Assembly (NCBI RefSeq): GCF_039521745.1
Contig: NZ_BAAACT010000171.1
Length of the DNA stretch: 64,000 bases
Source: Faecalicatena contorta
GTDB taxonomy: Bacteria > Bacillota > Clostridia > Lachnospirales > Lachnospiraceae
Reading direction: 5' to 3' (one strand)
Shown: one piece after another, positions 1 to 8,216 of the stretch
Layout: every line of letters begins with the position of its first letter
Numbering within the stretch: position 1 is the first letter of the stretch
Notes under the pieces: generated by a model
Database searches by the model: none
Seen by the model: the letters and a program-made list of their open reading frames with translations, nothing else
What the model was told of the DNA's origin: nothing
Program-made: the position numbers and the translations under genes

Positions 1-87
1 AACGTGCAAATTTGTTGTAAAAACAGGACAAGTGTGTTAGTATTCGGTCATAAACAAAAACAAGAAACCAAAGGAGGAACGATTATA

Positions 88-1329
88 ATGTCTTACAAAG
101 AAACATTATTACAGCCAATTAAAATTGGAAACAGAGTTGCGCAGAACCGATTTTTTATACAGGCGATGGAGTGCAACAAAGAAGATGAAACAGGGAACCC
201 CTCAGAAGAGACAATCCAGAGATACTGTGATCTTGCAAAAGGAGGCGCGGGGTTAATTTCATTAGAAGCAATCACTGTAACAAGGGAATGCAGGGCAAGA
301 GATAATCAGCTGACGATTATGCCGGCCAATGAAAAGCCGCTGACTGAGTTTGTCAGAAGGGTGCATGAAGCAAATCCGGAGACGCTGTTTATCTTCCAGT
401 TAACCCATTCCGGGGAGATTTCCAATCCGGAGTTTTCCAGAAGGGTGACACCGAATCCGCTGCCGGGATATGGCGGGGATCTGCTTACAGAAGAAGATGT
501 TGAAAGAATCATGAATTCTTTCGTAACGGCGGCAGAAATTGCTTACCGGGCGGGCGCGGACGGCATTGATATGAAGCTGTCCCACGGATACCTCGGTTGT
601 CAGATGATCCGTCCGCATAACAGCAGGGATTGGAAATACGGCGGAAGCTGGGAAAACAGAAACCGCTTTGCTTTTGAATTAATCGAAAGAATCAGAAAAG
701 CAGTTCCAGATCCGAATTTCCTGGTCGGTTCCAAGATCTCAGCCTGGGAGGGATTTCCGGGAGGATTTGGAACAGAGGGTCCGGATTCTCCGATTATGGA
801 TCTGACAGAGCCAATTAAGCTGATCCAGGGCCTGGAGGCAAGAGGAGCGAACTTTATTATTCAGTCAGCGGGAAGCCCGTCCATTACGGTAGGTTTAACG
901 CAGGTTGACAAACATGTTCCATATTATGCTTACTTACATCAGTATTGGGCAAAAGAATTCAGAAAGGCGCTGAAACCGGAAACCGTAGTCATCGGTTCCA
1001 ACTTCTCCCCGTTTAGAAGCGGAAAGAATGATTTATGTGCAACAACTCCGGAGGAAAGCAATCTCCTGAATTACGGGGCATGGTGTATTGAGAATGGAGT
1101 TACAGATATGGTTGGGCTTGGACGCCAGTCATTTGCCGATCCTTATCTCCCGAAGAAACTGGCAGAGGGAAAAGAAGATGAGATTAAATACTGTCTGTTG
1201 TGTGACAGATGCCTCGAGCTGCTGATCCAGCAGAGCAAGGTGGGCTGCTGTGTATATGATAAAACAGCACATGAAGAACTTGTCAGAACAAGAAAAGAAA
1301 AAGGAAACCTCAGGGTTTCACATACATAG
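88..1329 (+). CDS. Old yellow enzyme family NADH:flavin oxidoreductase
   Basis: FMN-dependent TIM-barrel ene-reductase of 413 residues. Seen: the OYE active-site strand FQLTHSG, and the family block HGYL followed by Q, P, N, R and YGGSWENRNRF near residue 190. The C-terminus carries cysteines in the order CLLCDRC then CC about ten residues later, resembling the Fe-S site of the 2,4-dienoyl-CoA reductase/BaiH-like branch. The C-terminal FAD/NADH domain of those long enzymes is absent. The ATG at 88 is chosen because AAAGGAGG precedes it; the frame is open further upstream. The next gene starts 15 bases on, so it probably shares a transcript with a sugar importer. Substrate unknown; family members reduce activated C=C bonds, for example in bile acids, flavonoids and enoates. 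Confidence 0.85.
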   Translation: MSYKETLLQPIKIGNRVAQNRFFIQAMECNKEDETGNPSEETIQRYCDLAKGGAGLISLEAITVTRECRARDNQLTIMPANEKPLTEFVRRVHEANPETLFIFQLTHSGEISNPEFSRRVTPNPLPGYGGDLLTEEDVERIMNSFVTAAEIAYRAGADGIDMKLSHGYLGCQMIRPHNSRDWKYGGSWENRNRFAFELIERIRKAVPDPNFLVGSKISAWEGFPGGFGTEGPDSPIMDLTEPIKLIQGLEARGANFIIQSAGSPSITVGLTQVDKHVPYYAYLHQYWAKEFRKALKPETVVIGSNFSPFRSGKNDLCATTPEESNLLNYGAWCIENGVTDMVGLGRQSFADPYLPKKLAEGKEDEIKYCLLCDRCLELLIQQSKVGCCVYDKTAHEELVRTRKEKGNLRVSHT

Positions 1330-1344
1330 AAGGAGGAATTGGAA

Positions 1345-2397
1345 ATGAAAAAGAAAATTTTATCAGTTTTATTGATCGCGGCGATGGCAGTTACCATGTG
1401 TATAGGATGTGGAAACGGGAAATCAGATTCTGCGGCGACGGATGCAAAACAGGAAAACAGCACAGCAAAATCGGATAATAAGGAAGCCGACACTAAGGAA
1501 GCGGATAGTAAAGGAACGGTTAACACGGAAGACGGCCTGATTGGAATTGCCCTTCCGTCTGCAGACCATGGCTGGATGGCAGGCTGCATCTATTCCGCAC
1601 AGGAAGAGGTAAAGGCGCTGGGGTTAGAGGAAGGGTCAGGCTATAAAATCCTGACATCTGACAGCGTCAATGACCAGGCAAATGATATTGAGGAATTAAT
1701 TTCTCTCGGATGTACCTCTATCGTGCTTCTGCCGCATAATGACGAAGTGTCTGTTGCGGCCAAGAAAATTATGGATGCTAATATTAACTTAATTGTGTTT
1801 GACCGTAAAGTAACCGGAGATTATACGGCATATCTGGCGGGTGATAATGCGGGGATCGGCCGTGAAGGCGCAAAATACCTGGGTGATGTCCTGGGAGGAA
1901 AAGGAACAATTGCTGTGATGTCAGCCCCAAGCGTTGGCTCCGTAAGTGTGGAGAGAACAGAGGCCTTTACGGAAGAAATGGAAAAGAGCTTCCCGGACAT
2001 GAAGCTGATCCAGGTAACGGCGGACGGATTTACACAGGAGGCAGGACTGAAAATGGCAACGGATATGCTGGTTGCAAACCCGGAGATTGATGCGGTATTC
2101 TCCATTGATGATGAGCCTTCACTTGGTATTCTGAAAGCCGTTCAGGAGGCAGGAAGAACCGATATCAAATATATTTCCGGCGGCGGCGGCGCTCAGGCAT
2201 GGTATCAGAAGATTCAGTCTGAAGACAGCATTCACTGTTTTACGGAAACATACAGCCCATCCATGATTGCAGATGCAATTGCGCTTGCACAGAAAATCCA
2301 GCAGGGCGGAGAATTTGAGAAAGATACAATCCTTGAACCTGAGACAGTAGATTCCTCAAATGTTGCTGATTATATCAATGCGGATTCACCATATTAA
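1345..2397 (+). CDS. Sugar ABC transporter substrate-binding lipoprotein
   Basis: Membrane-anchored periplasmic-binding-protein-like receptor of a CUT2 (ribose/xylose type) importer. Seen: a lysine-rich N-terminus, a hydrophobic core and a lipobox-like CIGC with the modified Cys at residue 22, a charged low-complexity linker to about residue 55, then a type 1 binding fold starting GLIGIALPS. DDEPSLG and the repeated Rossmann-like halves fit the ribose-binding family. The ATG at 1345 follows AAGGAGG at normal distance. The ATPase and permease lie downstream behind a hairpin terminator. The ligand cannot be told from sequence; a pentose, hexose or glycoside is plausible. Confidence 0.88.
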   Translation: MKKKILSVLLIAAMAVTMCIGCGNGKSDSAATDAKQENSTAKSDNKEADTKEADSKGTVNTEDGLIGIALPSADHGWMAGCIYSAQEEVKALGLEEGSGYKILTSDSVNDQANDIEELISLGCTSIVLLPHNDEVSVAAKKIMDANINLIVFDRKVTGDYTAYLAGDNAGIGREGAKYLGDVLGGKGTIAVMSAPSVGSVSVERTEAFTEEMEKSFPDMKLIQVTADGFTQEAGLKMATDMLVANPEIDAVFSIDDEPSLGILKAVQEAGRTDIKYISGGGGAQAWYQKIQSEDSIHCFTETYSPSMIADAIALAQKIQQGGEFEKDTILEPETVDSSNVADYINADSPY

Positions 2398-2421
2398 ATT
2401 CCGCAGTTAAAAATAACATAA

Positions 2422-2453
2422 AACGCCTGAGAGTAGCTGCTCAGGCGTTTTTA
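2422..2453 (+). terminator. Intrinsic terminator inside the ABC operon
   Basis: Ten-base perfect stem AACGCCTGAG / CTCAGGCGTT with an eight-base loop, followed by a short T run. It sits between the binding-protein gene and the ATPase gene. Partial termination here would leave the binding protein more abundant than the membrane parts, as in many sugar importers. Confidence 0.8.
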
Positions 2454-2469
2454 GAACAGAGGTGATAAA

Positions 2470-3963
2470 ATGAGTGATTACGTTGTGCAGATGAAAGGGA
2501 TTGAAAAATCATACGGCAGAAATGAAGTGCTTCATGGAGTCGATTTCCTGCTCGAAAAGGGAAGTATTCACGCTCTTTTAGGTGAGAATGGCACGGGTAA
2601 AACGACCCTGATGAATATTCTTACAGGCATCATTCCCGGCAACAAAGGGGAGATTACCGTGGACGGGAGAGTCATGCTGGTGAATGGGACAACCGTGGAA
2701 CAAGCTTCAGAAATTGCATTTATCCATCAGGAGCTGGCATTAATCAACGATCTGAATGTTTTTGAGAATCTTTTTCTCGGATGTGAAATAAAAAGGCAGG
2801 GAAAGCTGCAGAAAAAGGTGATGTATGAGAAGTCGAAAGAAATTCTGGAATTGATGGATATCCATCTGGATCCAAAGACCATGGTATCTGATCTGAACGC
2901 TTCTTATAAGCAGGTTATCGAAATTGCAAGGGCCCTGATGAAGAAGGCAAAGGTGATTGTCATGGATGAGCCGACTACGGCTCTCACAAACGTTGAAATA
3001 GAGCATGTTTTTAAAATTATGAATAACCTGAGGGAACAGGGCGTCAGCATTATATTTATTTCTCATAAATTGAACGAAGTCGTTGAGATCTGCGACAGCT
3101 ATACGATCATGCGGGACGGCTGCGTGGTGCAGGCCGGCAGAGTGGATGGGAATATTACGGAGGAAGATCTTGCACGGTATATGGTGGGCAAAGACCTCAA
3201 CTATGATGAATTGTACAAGGACCGGACAATCGGCGGAGAGATACTGAGAACGGAAAATCTTTCACGGGATCGTGAATTTAAAGATATTAATATTTCGGTC
3301 GGAAAGGGGGAGATTGTTGGAATTACAGGACTGCTTGGAGACGGCCGTTTTGAACTTATGAGTACGGTTTATGGGTGTAATAAGGACTATGAAGGTAAGA
3401 TTTACTTACATAACACGGAATGCAAAATGAATCATGTGCAGAAAGCCAGGCGTGCCAGAATCGCATACCTGCCTAGAAACAGAAAAGAAAATGGAATTAT
3501 TAAAGACTTGAGTGTGGGTGAAAACGCGACGATCTCCATTATCGATAAGATCAGAAGAGGGCCCTTTATTCATCATAAGAAAGATAAAAAACTGGTGGAT
3601 GATTATGTGCAGCAGTTAAACATTAAGGTAAAAGATACGGGGGATCTGATCACAAGCCTTTCCGGCGGAAATCAGCAGAAAGTGATGCTGGCGCGGGCGC
3701 TCAGCTCAAATCCGGAACTGGTCATTTTGGACAACCCGACGCAGGGAGTGGATATCGGAGCGAAGCTGGAGATTTACAGTATTATTATGAAGCTGGCGGA
3801 ACAGGGAGTCAGTTTTGTAGTTCTCTCCAGTGAAGCGCACGAAGTATTAATGCTTTGTGACCGGATATACGTGATGTTCCATGGAGAAATGCGAAAAGAG
3901 TTCTCCCGGGAAGAAGCCAATGAAGAGGATATTATGATAGCGGCTACCGGCGGGACAATATAG
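2470..3963 (+). CDS. Sugar ABC transporter ATP-binding protein, RbsA/MglA type
   Basis: Tandem ATPase of 497 residues that powers sugar uptake. The first half has Walker A GENGTGKTT and Walker B VIVMDEPTTAL, but its signature loop is degenerate (LNASYKQ). The second half has a clean signature LSGGNQQKVMLARAL and Walker B LVILDNPTQGVD, but a degraded Walker A (GLLGDGR). This mix of canonical and degenerate sites is usual in the CUT2 family. GAGGTG precedes the ATG. The permease gene starts 16 bases after the stop. Confidence 0.92.
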   Translation: MSDYVVQMKGIEKSYGRNEVLHGVDFLLEKGSIHALLGENGTGKTTLMNILTGIIPGNKGEITVDGRVMLVNGTTVEQASEIAFIHQELALINDLNVFENLFLGCEIKRQGKLQKKVMYEKSKEILELMDIHLDPKTMVSDLNASYKQVIEIARALMKKAKVIVMDEPTTALTNVEIEHVFKIMNNLREQGVSIIFISHKLNEVVEICDSYTIMRDGCVVQAGRVDGNITEEDLARYMVGKDLNYDELYKDRTIGGEILRTENLSRDREFKDINISVGKGEIVGITGLLGDGRFELMSTVYGCNKDYEGKIYLHNTECKMNHVQKARRARIAYLPRNRKENGIIKDLSVGENATISIIDKIRRGPFIHHKKDKKLVDDYVQQLNIKVKDTGDLITSLSGGNQQKVMLARALSSNPELVILDNPTQGVDIGAKLEIYSIIMKLAEQGVSFVVLSSEAHEVLMLCDRIYVMFHGEMRKEFSREEANEEDIMIAATGGTI

Positions 3964-3979
3964 GAAATGAGGTGAATAT

Positions 3980-4954
3980 ATGGATACGAAAGTGAAAGGC
4001 AGAGATTGGAAAAGATGGGCCGGCAGCAACAGTGCGCTGATTGCGTTTGTCGTATTGTTCGTCCTGGCGGTGATATTTCAGGGAAGCATGTTTTTGTCAT
4101 TTAATAACATCATTAATGTCTTAAGAAACAATTCAGTTATCGGAATTATTGCGCTGGGTATGACCCTGGTGATTATTACCGGAGGGATCGATTTGTCCGT
4201 AGGATCGCAGCTGGCGTTTACCGGCGTCATTATTATACAGATATTCAACCAGACGCAGAGCATTGTTTTAACATTGGCAGCAGGGGTTATCATGGCGCTT
4301 GTTTTGGGGATCATTACGGGACTGCTGGTTGCAAAATTCAGAATTCCTGCATTTATTACCACATTGGGAAGTATGAGTATCTACCGCTCCGTTGCGCAGT
4401 ACTGGCTGAATGGGGGCGGGCTGACGGCGTCAGGAGATAAGCTGGATTCCTATCTCTCGATTTCGAATACGAGTCTATTTGGTGTGATTCCAATGCCGAT
4501 TATTGTCTGGATCGTGTGCGCGGTTCTTGTATATTTGTTTGCCCAGCACACCGCAACGGGAAGGCACATCTACGCGGTGGGAAGCAACCAGAAAGCGGCT
4601 GAACTGGCAACCGTGCGTGTAGTCAGAGTGAAATGTTTCGCTTACTCGATTTTATCTTTATTAGTTGTAATTGCGGCAATTGTGGAAACATCGAGACTGG
4701 GCAGCGTGAATTCGGCATCATCGGGATCCAGCTATGAGATGGACGCCATAGCGGCAGCCGTAATCGGCGGAACAAGCATGGCCGGAGGGAAAGGAAAGAT
4801 TGGTTTCACGGTTCTGGGAACGCTTACCCTTGGTATTATTAACAATATGATGAACCTGATGGGCGTGAATTCATTCCTTGTGGATGCAATTAAGGGCGCA
4901 ATTATTATTGTGGCGGTACTTTTGCAGATGGTTTTAAACAGCTCTGAAAAGTAA
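3980..4954 (+). CDS. Sugar ABC transporter permease, RbsC type
   Basis: Integral membrane channel subunit, 324 residues with about eight to ten hydrophobic segments. The family block IIALGMTLVIITGGIDLSVG is near residue 55, and AVIGGTSMAGGKG, typical of RbsC/XylH permeases, is near residue 260. It completes the binding protein, ATPase and permease set. The stop lies two bases from the end of the opposite-strand DeoR gene, so there is no separate terminator between the two convergent genes. Confidence 0.92.
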   Translation: MDTKVKGRDWKRWAGSNSALIAFVVLFVLAVIFQGSMFLSFNNIINVLRNNSVIGIIALGMTLVIITGGIDLSVGSQLAFTGVIIIQIFNQTQSIVLTLAAGVIMALVLGIITGLLVAKFRIPAFITTLGSMSIYRSVAQYWLNGGGLTASGDKLDSYLSISNTSLFGVIPMPIIVWIVCAVLVYLFAQHTATGRHIYAVGSNQKAAELATVRVVRVKCFAYSILSLLVVIAAIVETSRLGSVNSASSGSSYEMDAIAAAVIGGTSMAGGKGKIGFTVLGTLTLGIINNMMNLMGVNSFLVDAIKGAIIIVAVLLQMVLNSSEK

Positions 4955-4956
4955 GA

Positions 4957-5748
4957 TCATTCAGCGAAGATAATATCTGTATGCGAACGGTCGATGAAAT
5001 TGTGGCTGTAAGAATCCACAATAGGGTCTGTTATGATGTGGTGGATATTTTCGATATTGGAAAGGAAAATCTGACCGTTTTTGTTGAATTTGGTATGGTC
5101 AGATAATATAAACACTTCTTTTGCCCTGTGAATCATTTCCTTTTTGATATCTACTTCGTTGATACTGGAATCTGTAATTTGTCTTTCTTCAGATATGCCA
5201 GTGCAGGACAAAAAGGCCTTGTTTGGGAAATAATCATGAGAATTACGGAGCGTAATATTTCCATATGTGGATAAATTGTTCGTATTTAAGATTCCGCCAA
5301 GGCAGACAAAAGTCAGATTTGGATTATTTAATTGTGAAGATTCGATCAGAAACGAAATCGAATTCGTAATAAAAGTAACCTGTATATTTTCCGGGATATA
5401 TTGAGCCAGATAAACTGTAGTTGAGCTGTTGTCGATATATACATTATCCCCCTCTTTAATATAAGAAGCGGCTTTTCTGCACAGAGAATGTTTAATATCG
5501 TTATTAAAAGTGCTGCGGATGTCTACAGGTGGTTCTGCCGGAGAAGGAGCGGGAGCCGTAAAAGCTGTGGTTAACGGAACGGCGCCGCCGTGGGTTCTTG
5601 TCAGTAAACCTTCGCTTTCCATCTGCCGCAGGTCACGCCGGATTGTTTCTTTTGAAACATTAAAAGCCATGGCCAGAGAGTCTACGCTGACGCTGCGTTC
5701 TTCTTGGAGTAATTCGAGAATTTTACTTTTGCGTTCGATATAATACAT
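4957..5748 (-). CDS. DeoR family transcriptional regulator
   Basis: Probable repressor of the surrounding sugar locus, 263 residues. N-terminal helix-turn-helix: MYYIERKSKILELL, then SVDSLAMAFNVSKETIRRDL and the DeoR hallmark THGGAVPL. The C-terminal DeoRC sugar-phosphate sensor domain includes YIDNSSTTVYLAQY and the block VFILSDHTKF. The start at 5748 is preceded on its strand by GAAAGGCGG; the frame is open 69 codons further upstream without homology-like sequence. It is divergent from the isomerase gene at 5843, so the 94-base gap likely holds both promoters and the operator. DeoR-family regulators usually respond to a sugar phosphate made by the pathway. Confidence 0.9.
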   Translation of the reverse strand: MYYIERKSKILELLQEERSVSVDSLAMAFNVSKETIRRDLRQMESEGLLTRTHGGAVPLTTAFTAPAPSPAEPPVDIRSTFNNDIKHSLCRKAASYIKEGDNVYIDNSSTTVYLAQYIPENIQVTFITNSISFLIESSQLNNPNLTFVCLGGILNTNNLSTYGNITLRNSHDYFPNKAFLSCTGISEERQITDSSINEVDIKKEMIHRAKEVFILSDHTKFNKNGQIFLSNIENIHHIITDPIVDSYSHNFIDRSHTDIIFAE

Positions 5749-5842
5749 ACTAATTATCCGCCTTTCTGTCCAAGGATACTGAATTGATAATAACAGATTT
5801 TTTGTAATACGGCTATATTTTACCGAAAAAAGGAGGAAAAAA

Positions 5843-6820
5843 ATGAAGTTAGGATTTTTTACAGCAAATTTTAGTGAAAAGCCGCTCGAGGAAGTGGTAA
5901 AACTGGTGTCACAGTATGGATATGAAACACTTGAGATACCCGCATATGAAGGCAACGGACAGTTAGAAACAATCGATGTTATTAAGGGAAATTATGCCAA
6001 GAATATCAATAAGATGGTTTCTGATTATGGGATGAGTATCCAGGCGCTGAGCAACCACGCGGATTCCTTCCTGATTATGGGGCCGTCGGGGAAAGAAACG
6101 GATTTTATATATCAGGGTACGGCAGAAGAGAAAATCAAACACGGAACAGAGAGTCTGATTCGGACCGCCCAGGCGGCAAACGCACTGGAGGTTCCGATTG
6201 TTGTGGGGTATCCGGGCGTTGAGAACTGGGGGAGATTTTTCTTCTTTCCGTATGGAGAAGGATGGAGCGAATATGAAGAGCAGTTTGCGGAGCGTTTTAC
6301 ACCCGTTTTAGATAAGTTCCAGGAATATGGGGTAAAGTTTGCAATTGAAATCCATCCGAACAGTTTTGTCTATGATATCCACACGGCGGAAAGGGCCCTG
6401 GAGCTTGTTAACTATCATCCGGCGCTCGGCTATAACCTTGATCCTGCCAATATTTTATACCTGCTCATTGATCCCGCTGTGGCTGTGGATCGGTTAAAAG
6501 ACCGCATTTTCCATGTTCATGCGAAGGATGCTGAGCTGGCAAAACAAAATATTGCCTTAGGCGGCACGCTGATGCATGGCGATATGTCCGCACTGGACCA
6601 TACATACAGATTCAGAATCCCGGGCTGGGGCCAGGTAGAATGGAAAAGGCTGATCACGGAATTGTCGATGGTGGGATTCGACGGATCGCTCAGCTATGAA
6701 CATGAGGATGTGACTATGAGCCGTATGGACGGGGTTGAAAAGGTTGCTGAGTTTATGAAGCCCCTTATCATTAAGAATCCCTATGAGGGAAGGCAGGATA
6801 AACTGTTTAATAAAGAATAA
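5843..6820 (+). CDS. Sugar phosphate isomerase/epimerase, TIM barrel
   Basis: Xylose-isomerase-like (AP endonuclease 2 superfamily) enzyme of 325 residues. Probable divalent-metal ligands lie in FAIEIHPN (Glu), LGYNLDPAN (Asp), FHVHAKDAE (His) and LSYEHED (Glu), in the order expected for this fold. AAAGGAGG precedes the ATG. Next to a related but distinct barrel protein at 6866 and downstream of the importer, it probably interconverts keto and aldo forms or epimers of the imported sugar. Homologues also include IolE-like dehydratases, so the exact reaction is open. Confidence 0.85.
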   Translation: MKLGFFTANFSEKPLEEVVKLVSQYGYETLEIPAYEGNGQLETIDVIKGNYAKNINKMVSDYGMSIQALSNHADSFLIMGPSGKETDFIYQGTAEEKIKHGTESLIRTAQAANALEVPIVVGYPGVENWGRFFFFPYGEGWSEYEEQFAERFTPVLDKFQEYGVKFAIEIHPNSFVYDIHTAERALELVNYHPALGYNLDPANILYLLIDPAVAVDRLKDRIFHVHAKDAELAKQNIALGGTLMHGDMSALDHTYRFRIPGWGQVEWKRLITELSMVGFDGSLSYEHEDVTMSRMDGVEKVAEFMKPLIIKNPYEGRQDKLFNKE

Positions 6821-6824
6821 TAAC

Positions 6825-6845
6825 AAAAGGGGTCAGACCCCTTTT
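6825..6845. repeat. REP-like palindrome, copy 1
   Basis: Perfect palindrome: four A, core GGGGTCAGACCCC, four T, with a single central base between ten-base arms. It fills most of the short gap between the two barrel genes, just before the ribosome site of the second. The same core recurs at four other loci between 26.7 and 33.0 kb. Here it could also act as a weak intergenic terminator or mRNA stabiliser. Confidence 0.85.
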
Positions 6846-6865
6846 CACTAAAGGAGGAAATGCAT

Positions 6866-7855
6866 ATGAGCCGTCCGATTACTATCGCATCGGGGCAGTT
6901 TGGAGATTTGTCAGCTATAGAATTAGCAAGATTATGCGAAGATATGGGGTATGAGGGGATCGAGCTGGCAACACATGCTCATTTCGATGTGGGACAGGCG
7001 GTTTCTGATCCATCCTATATATCCGGTTTAAAAGAAACTTTGGAAGAGCATCATTTAAGATGCTTCGCTATATCCGCGCACTTGACGGGGCAGTGCGTTG
7101 GTGATGAATGGGAGCCGCGCCTGGACAATTTTGCACCGGATTCTTGTAAGGGAAATCCGGAAAAAATCAAAAAATGGGCGGTTGAGGAAATGAAACGTAC
7201 GGCGGAGGCAGCCGCATTGATGGGCGTAGAAGTAGTGACTGGATTCACGGGTTCCCCGCTGTGGCCGTACTGGTATTCCTATCCGCAGACAACGGAAAAA
7301 ATGATCGAAGAAGGGTACCAGAAAATCTACGAACTATGGACACCTATTTTTGATGTATTTGATCAGTATGGTGTGAAATTTGCTTTAGAAGTTCATCCCG
7401 CGGAGATTGCATTTGACTATTATTCGACGGAGGAGCTGTTAAAACGATTCGGATTCAGAGAAACACTCGGCATTAATTTTGACCCAAGTCATTTAGTTTG
7501 GCAGGGGATTGATGTGAAGCAATTTTTGAGCGACTTCAAGAAACGGATTTATCATGTTCATATTAAAGATGTAAGGGTAAATCTGAACGGTAAGAACGGA
7601 ATTCTGGGCTCCTGCCTGCCGTTTGGAGACCTGCGCAGGGGATGGAACTTTGTCTCGGTGGGACATGGGGATGTTGACTTTGACGGTATTATCCGGGAGC
7701 TGAACGCGATGGGATATGAGGGGCCGCTTTCTGTTGAATGGGAAGACAGCGGGATGGAACGGGAATGTGGGGCGAGAGAATCCCTGGAATATATAAAGAA
7801 AATGAACTTCTCGCCTTCGAATATTGCATTTGATTCAGCGCTGCAGAGAAATTAA
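6866..7855 (+). CDS. Second sugar phosphate isomerase/epimerase, TIM barrel
   Basis: Xylose-isomerase-like barrel of 329 residues, paralogous in fold to the preceding gene. Probable metal ligands lie in FALEVHPAE, LGINFDPSHLVW, YHVHIKDV and LSVEWED. The motif VWQGIDV after the Asp is common in IolE/IolH-like and C-glycoside-related barrels. The ATG at 6866 is preferred over the one at 6860 because AAGGAGG ends eight bases before it and only two before the other. It completes the importer-linked locus. Two successive barrels suggest two isomerisation steps, or two subunits of one enzyme. Confidence 0.85.
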   Translation: MSRPITIASGQFGDLSAIELARLCEDMGYEGIELATHAHFDVGQAVSDPSYISGLKETLEEHHLRCFAISAHLTGQCVGDEWEPRLDNFAPDSCKGNPEKIKKWAVEEMKRTAEAAALMGVEVVTGFTGSPLWPYWYSYPQTTEKMIEEGYQKIYELWTPIFDVFDQYGVKFALEVHPAEIAFDYYSTEELLKRFGFRETLGINFDPSHLVWQGIDVKQFLSDFKKRIYHVHIKDVRVNLNGKNGILGSCLPFGDLRRGWNFVSVGHGDVDFDGIIRELNAMGYEGPLSVEWEDSGMERECGARESLEYIKKMNFSPSNIAFDSALQRN

Positions 7856-7872
7856 AATTGGTTAAAAGTTTG

Positions 7873-7983
7873 ATGGGGGAGGTTATAAAGGCGTGGTCAG
7901 AATTTACGGTTCCTTTCCCTGTGTCCTCCCGGGCAGGGATGCTGGGAGACTCCGCGTTTCAAACACTGTGGAAACAGATTTAG
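7873..7983 (+). other. Possible small ORF or structured RNA in a 361-base gap
   Basis: The gap 7856-8216 has no established gene. An in-frame stretch from ATG 7873 to TAG 7983 encodes 36 residues with protein-like composition, including EVIKAWSEFTVPFPVSSRAG and GDSAFQTLWKQI. It lacks a good ribosome site and may be the remnant of a larger gene. The same sequence can form several local hairpins, for example GTTTC/GAAAC near 7960 and CATG/CATG near 7990, so a structured transcript tail is an alternative. I do not recognise a known riboswitch or ncRNA family here. Confidence 0.25.
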
Positions 7984-8091
7984 GAGTTCATGTTTAAACC
8001 ATGATCCTCAGAAAGCACAGTAACTTTCAGCCTTCCGTTGGGTATCAACAAAACAGAAAATAAAGATGGAAACATGATCTCTAAAGCGAGT

Positions 8092-8130
8092 GAAGAGGGA
8101 TGATATCGAAAATGGATATCATCCCTCTTC
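8092..8130. terminator. Strong bidirectional hairpin between convergent operons
   Basis: Perfect 16-base stem, GAAGAGGGATGATATC pairing with its complement, and a seven-base loop. It is followed on the plus strand by GTTTAC and an AT-rich run. It lies between the end of the sugar locus and the end of the leftward histidine kinase gene, where a shared terminator is expected. Confidence 0.7.
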
Positions 8131-8216
8131 GTTTACAATATTTTAATGTTCCTGTTAGTTTCACCCAGTGTATCTGATTACTATCTACAAATAGACAGCC
8201 TTATCCGTCCACTCGA

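Noticed and set aside
88..1329. BaiCD/BaiH bile-acid reductase label for the flavoprotein
   Set aside because: No other bai-type genes are nearby, and the protein lacks the C-terminal FAD domain, so only the family was named.
5749..5955. A longer DeoR protein using the open frame upstream
   Set aside because: The extension overlaps the divergent isomerase gene and its promoter, has no family-like sequence, and a good ribosome site precedes 5748.
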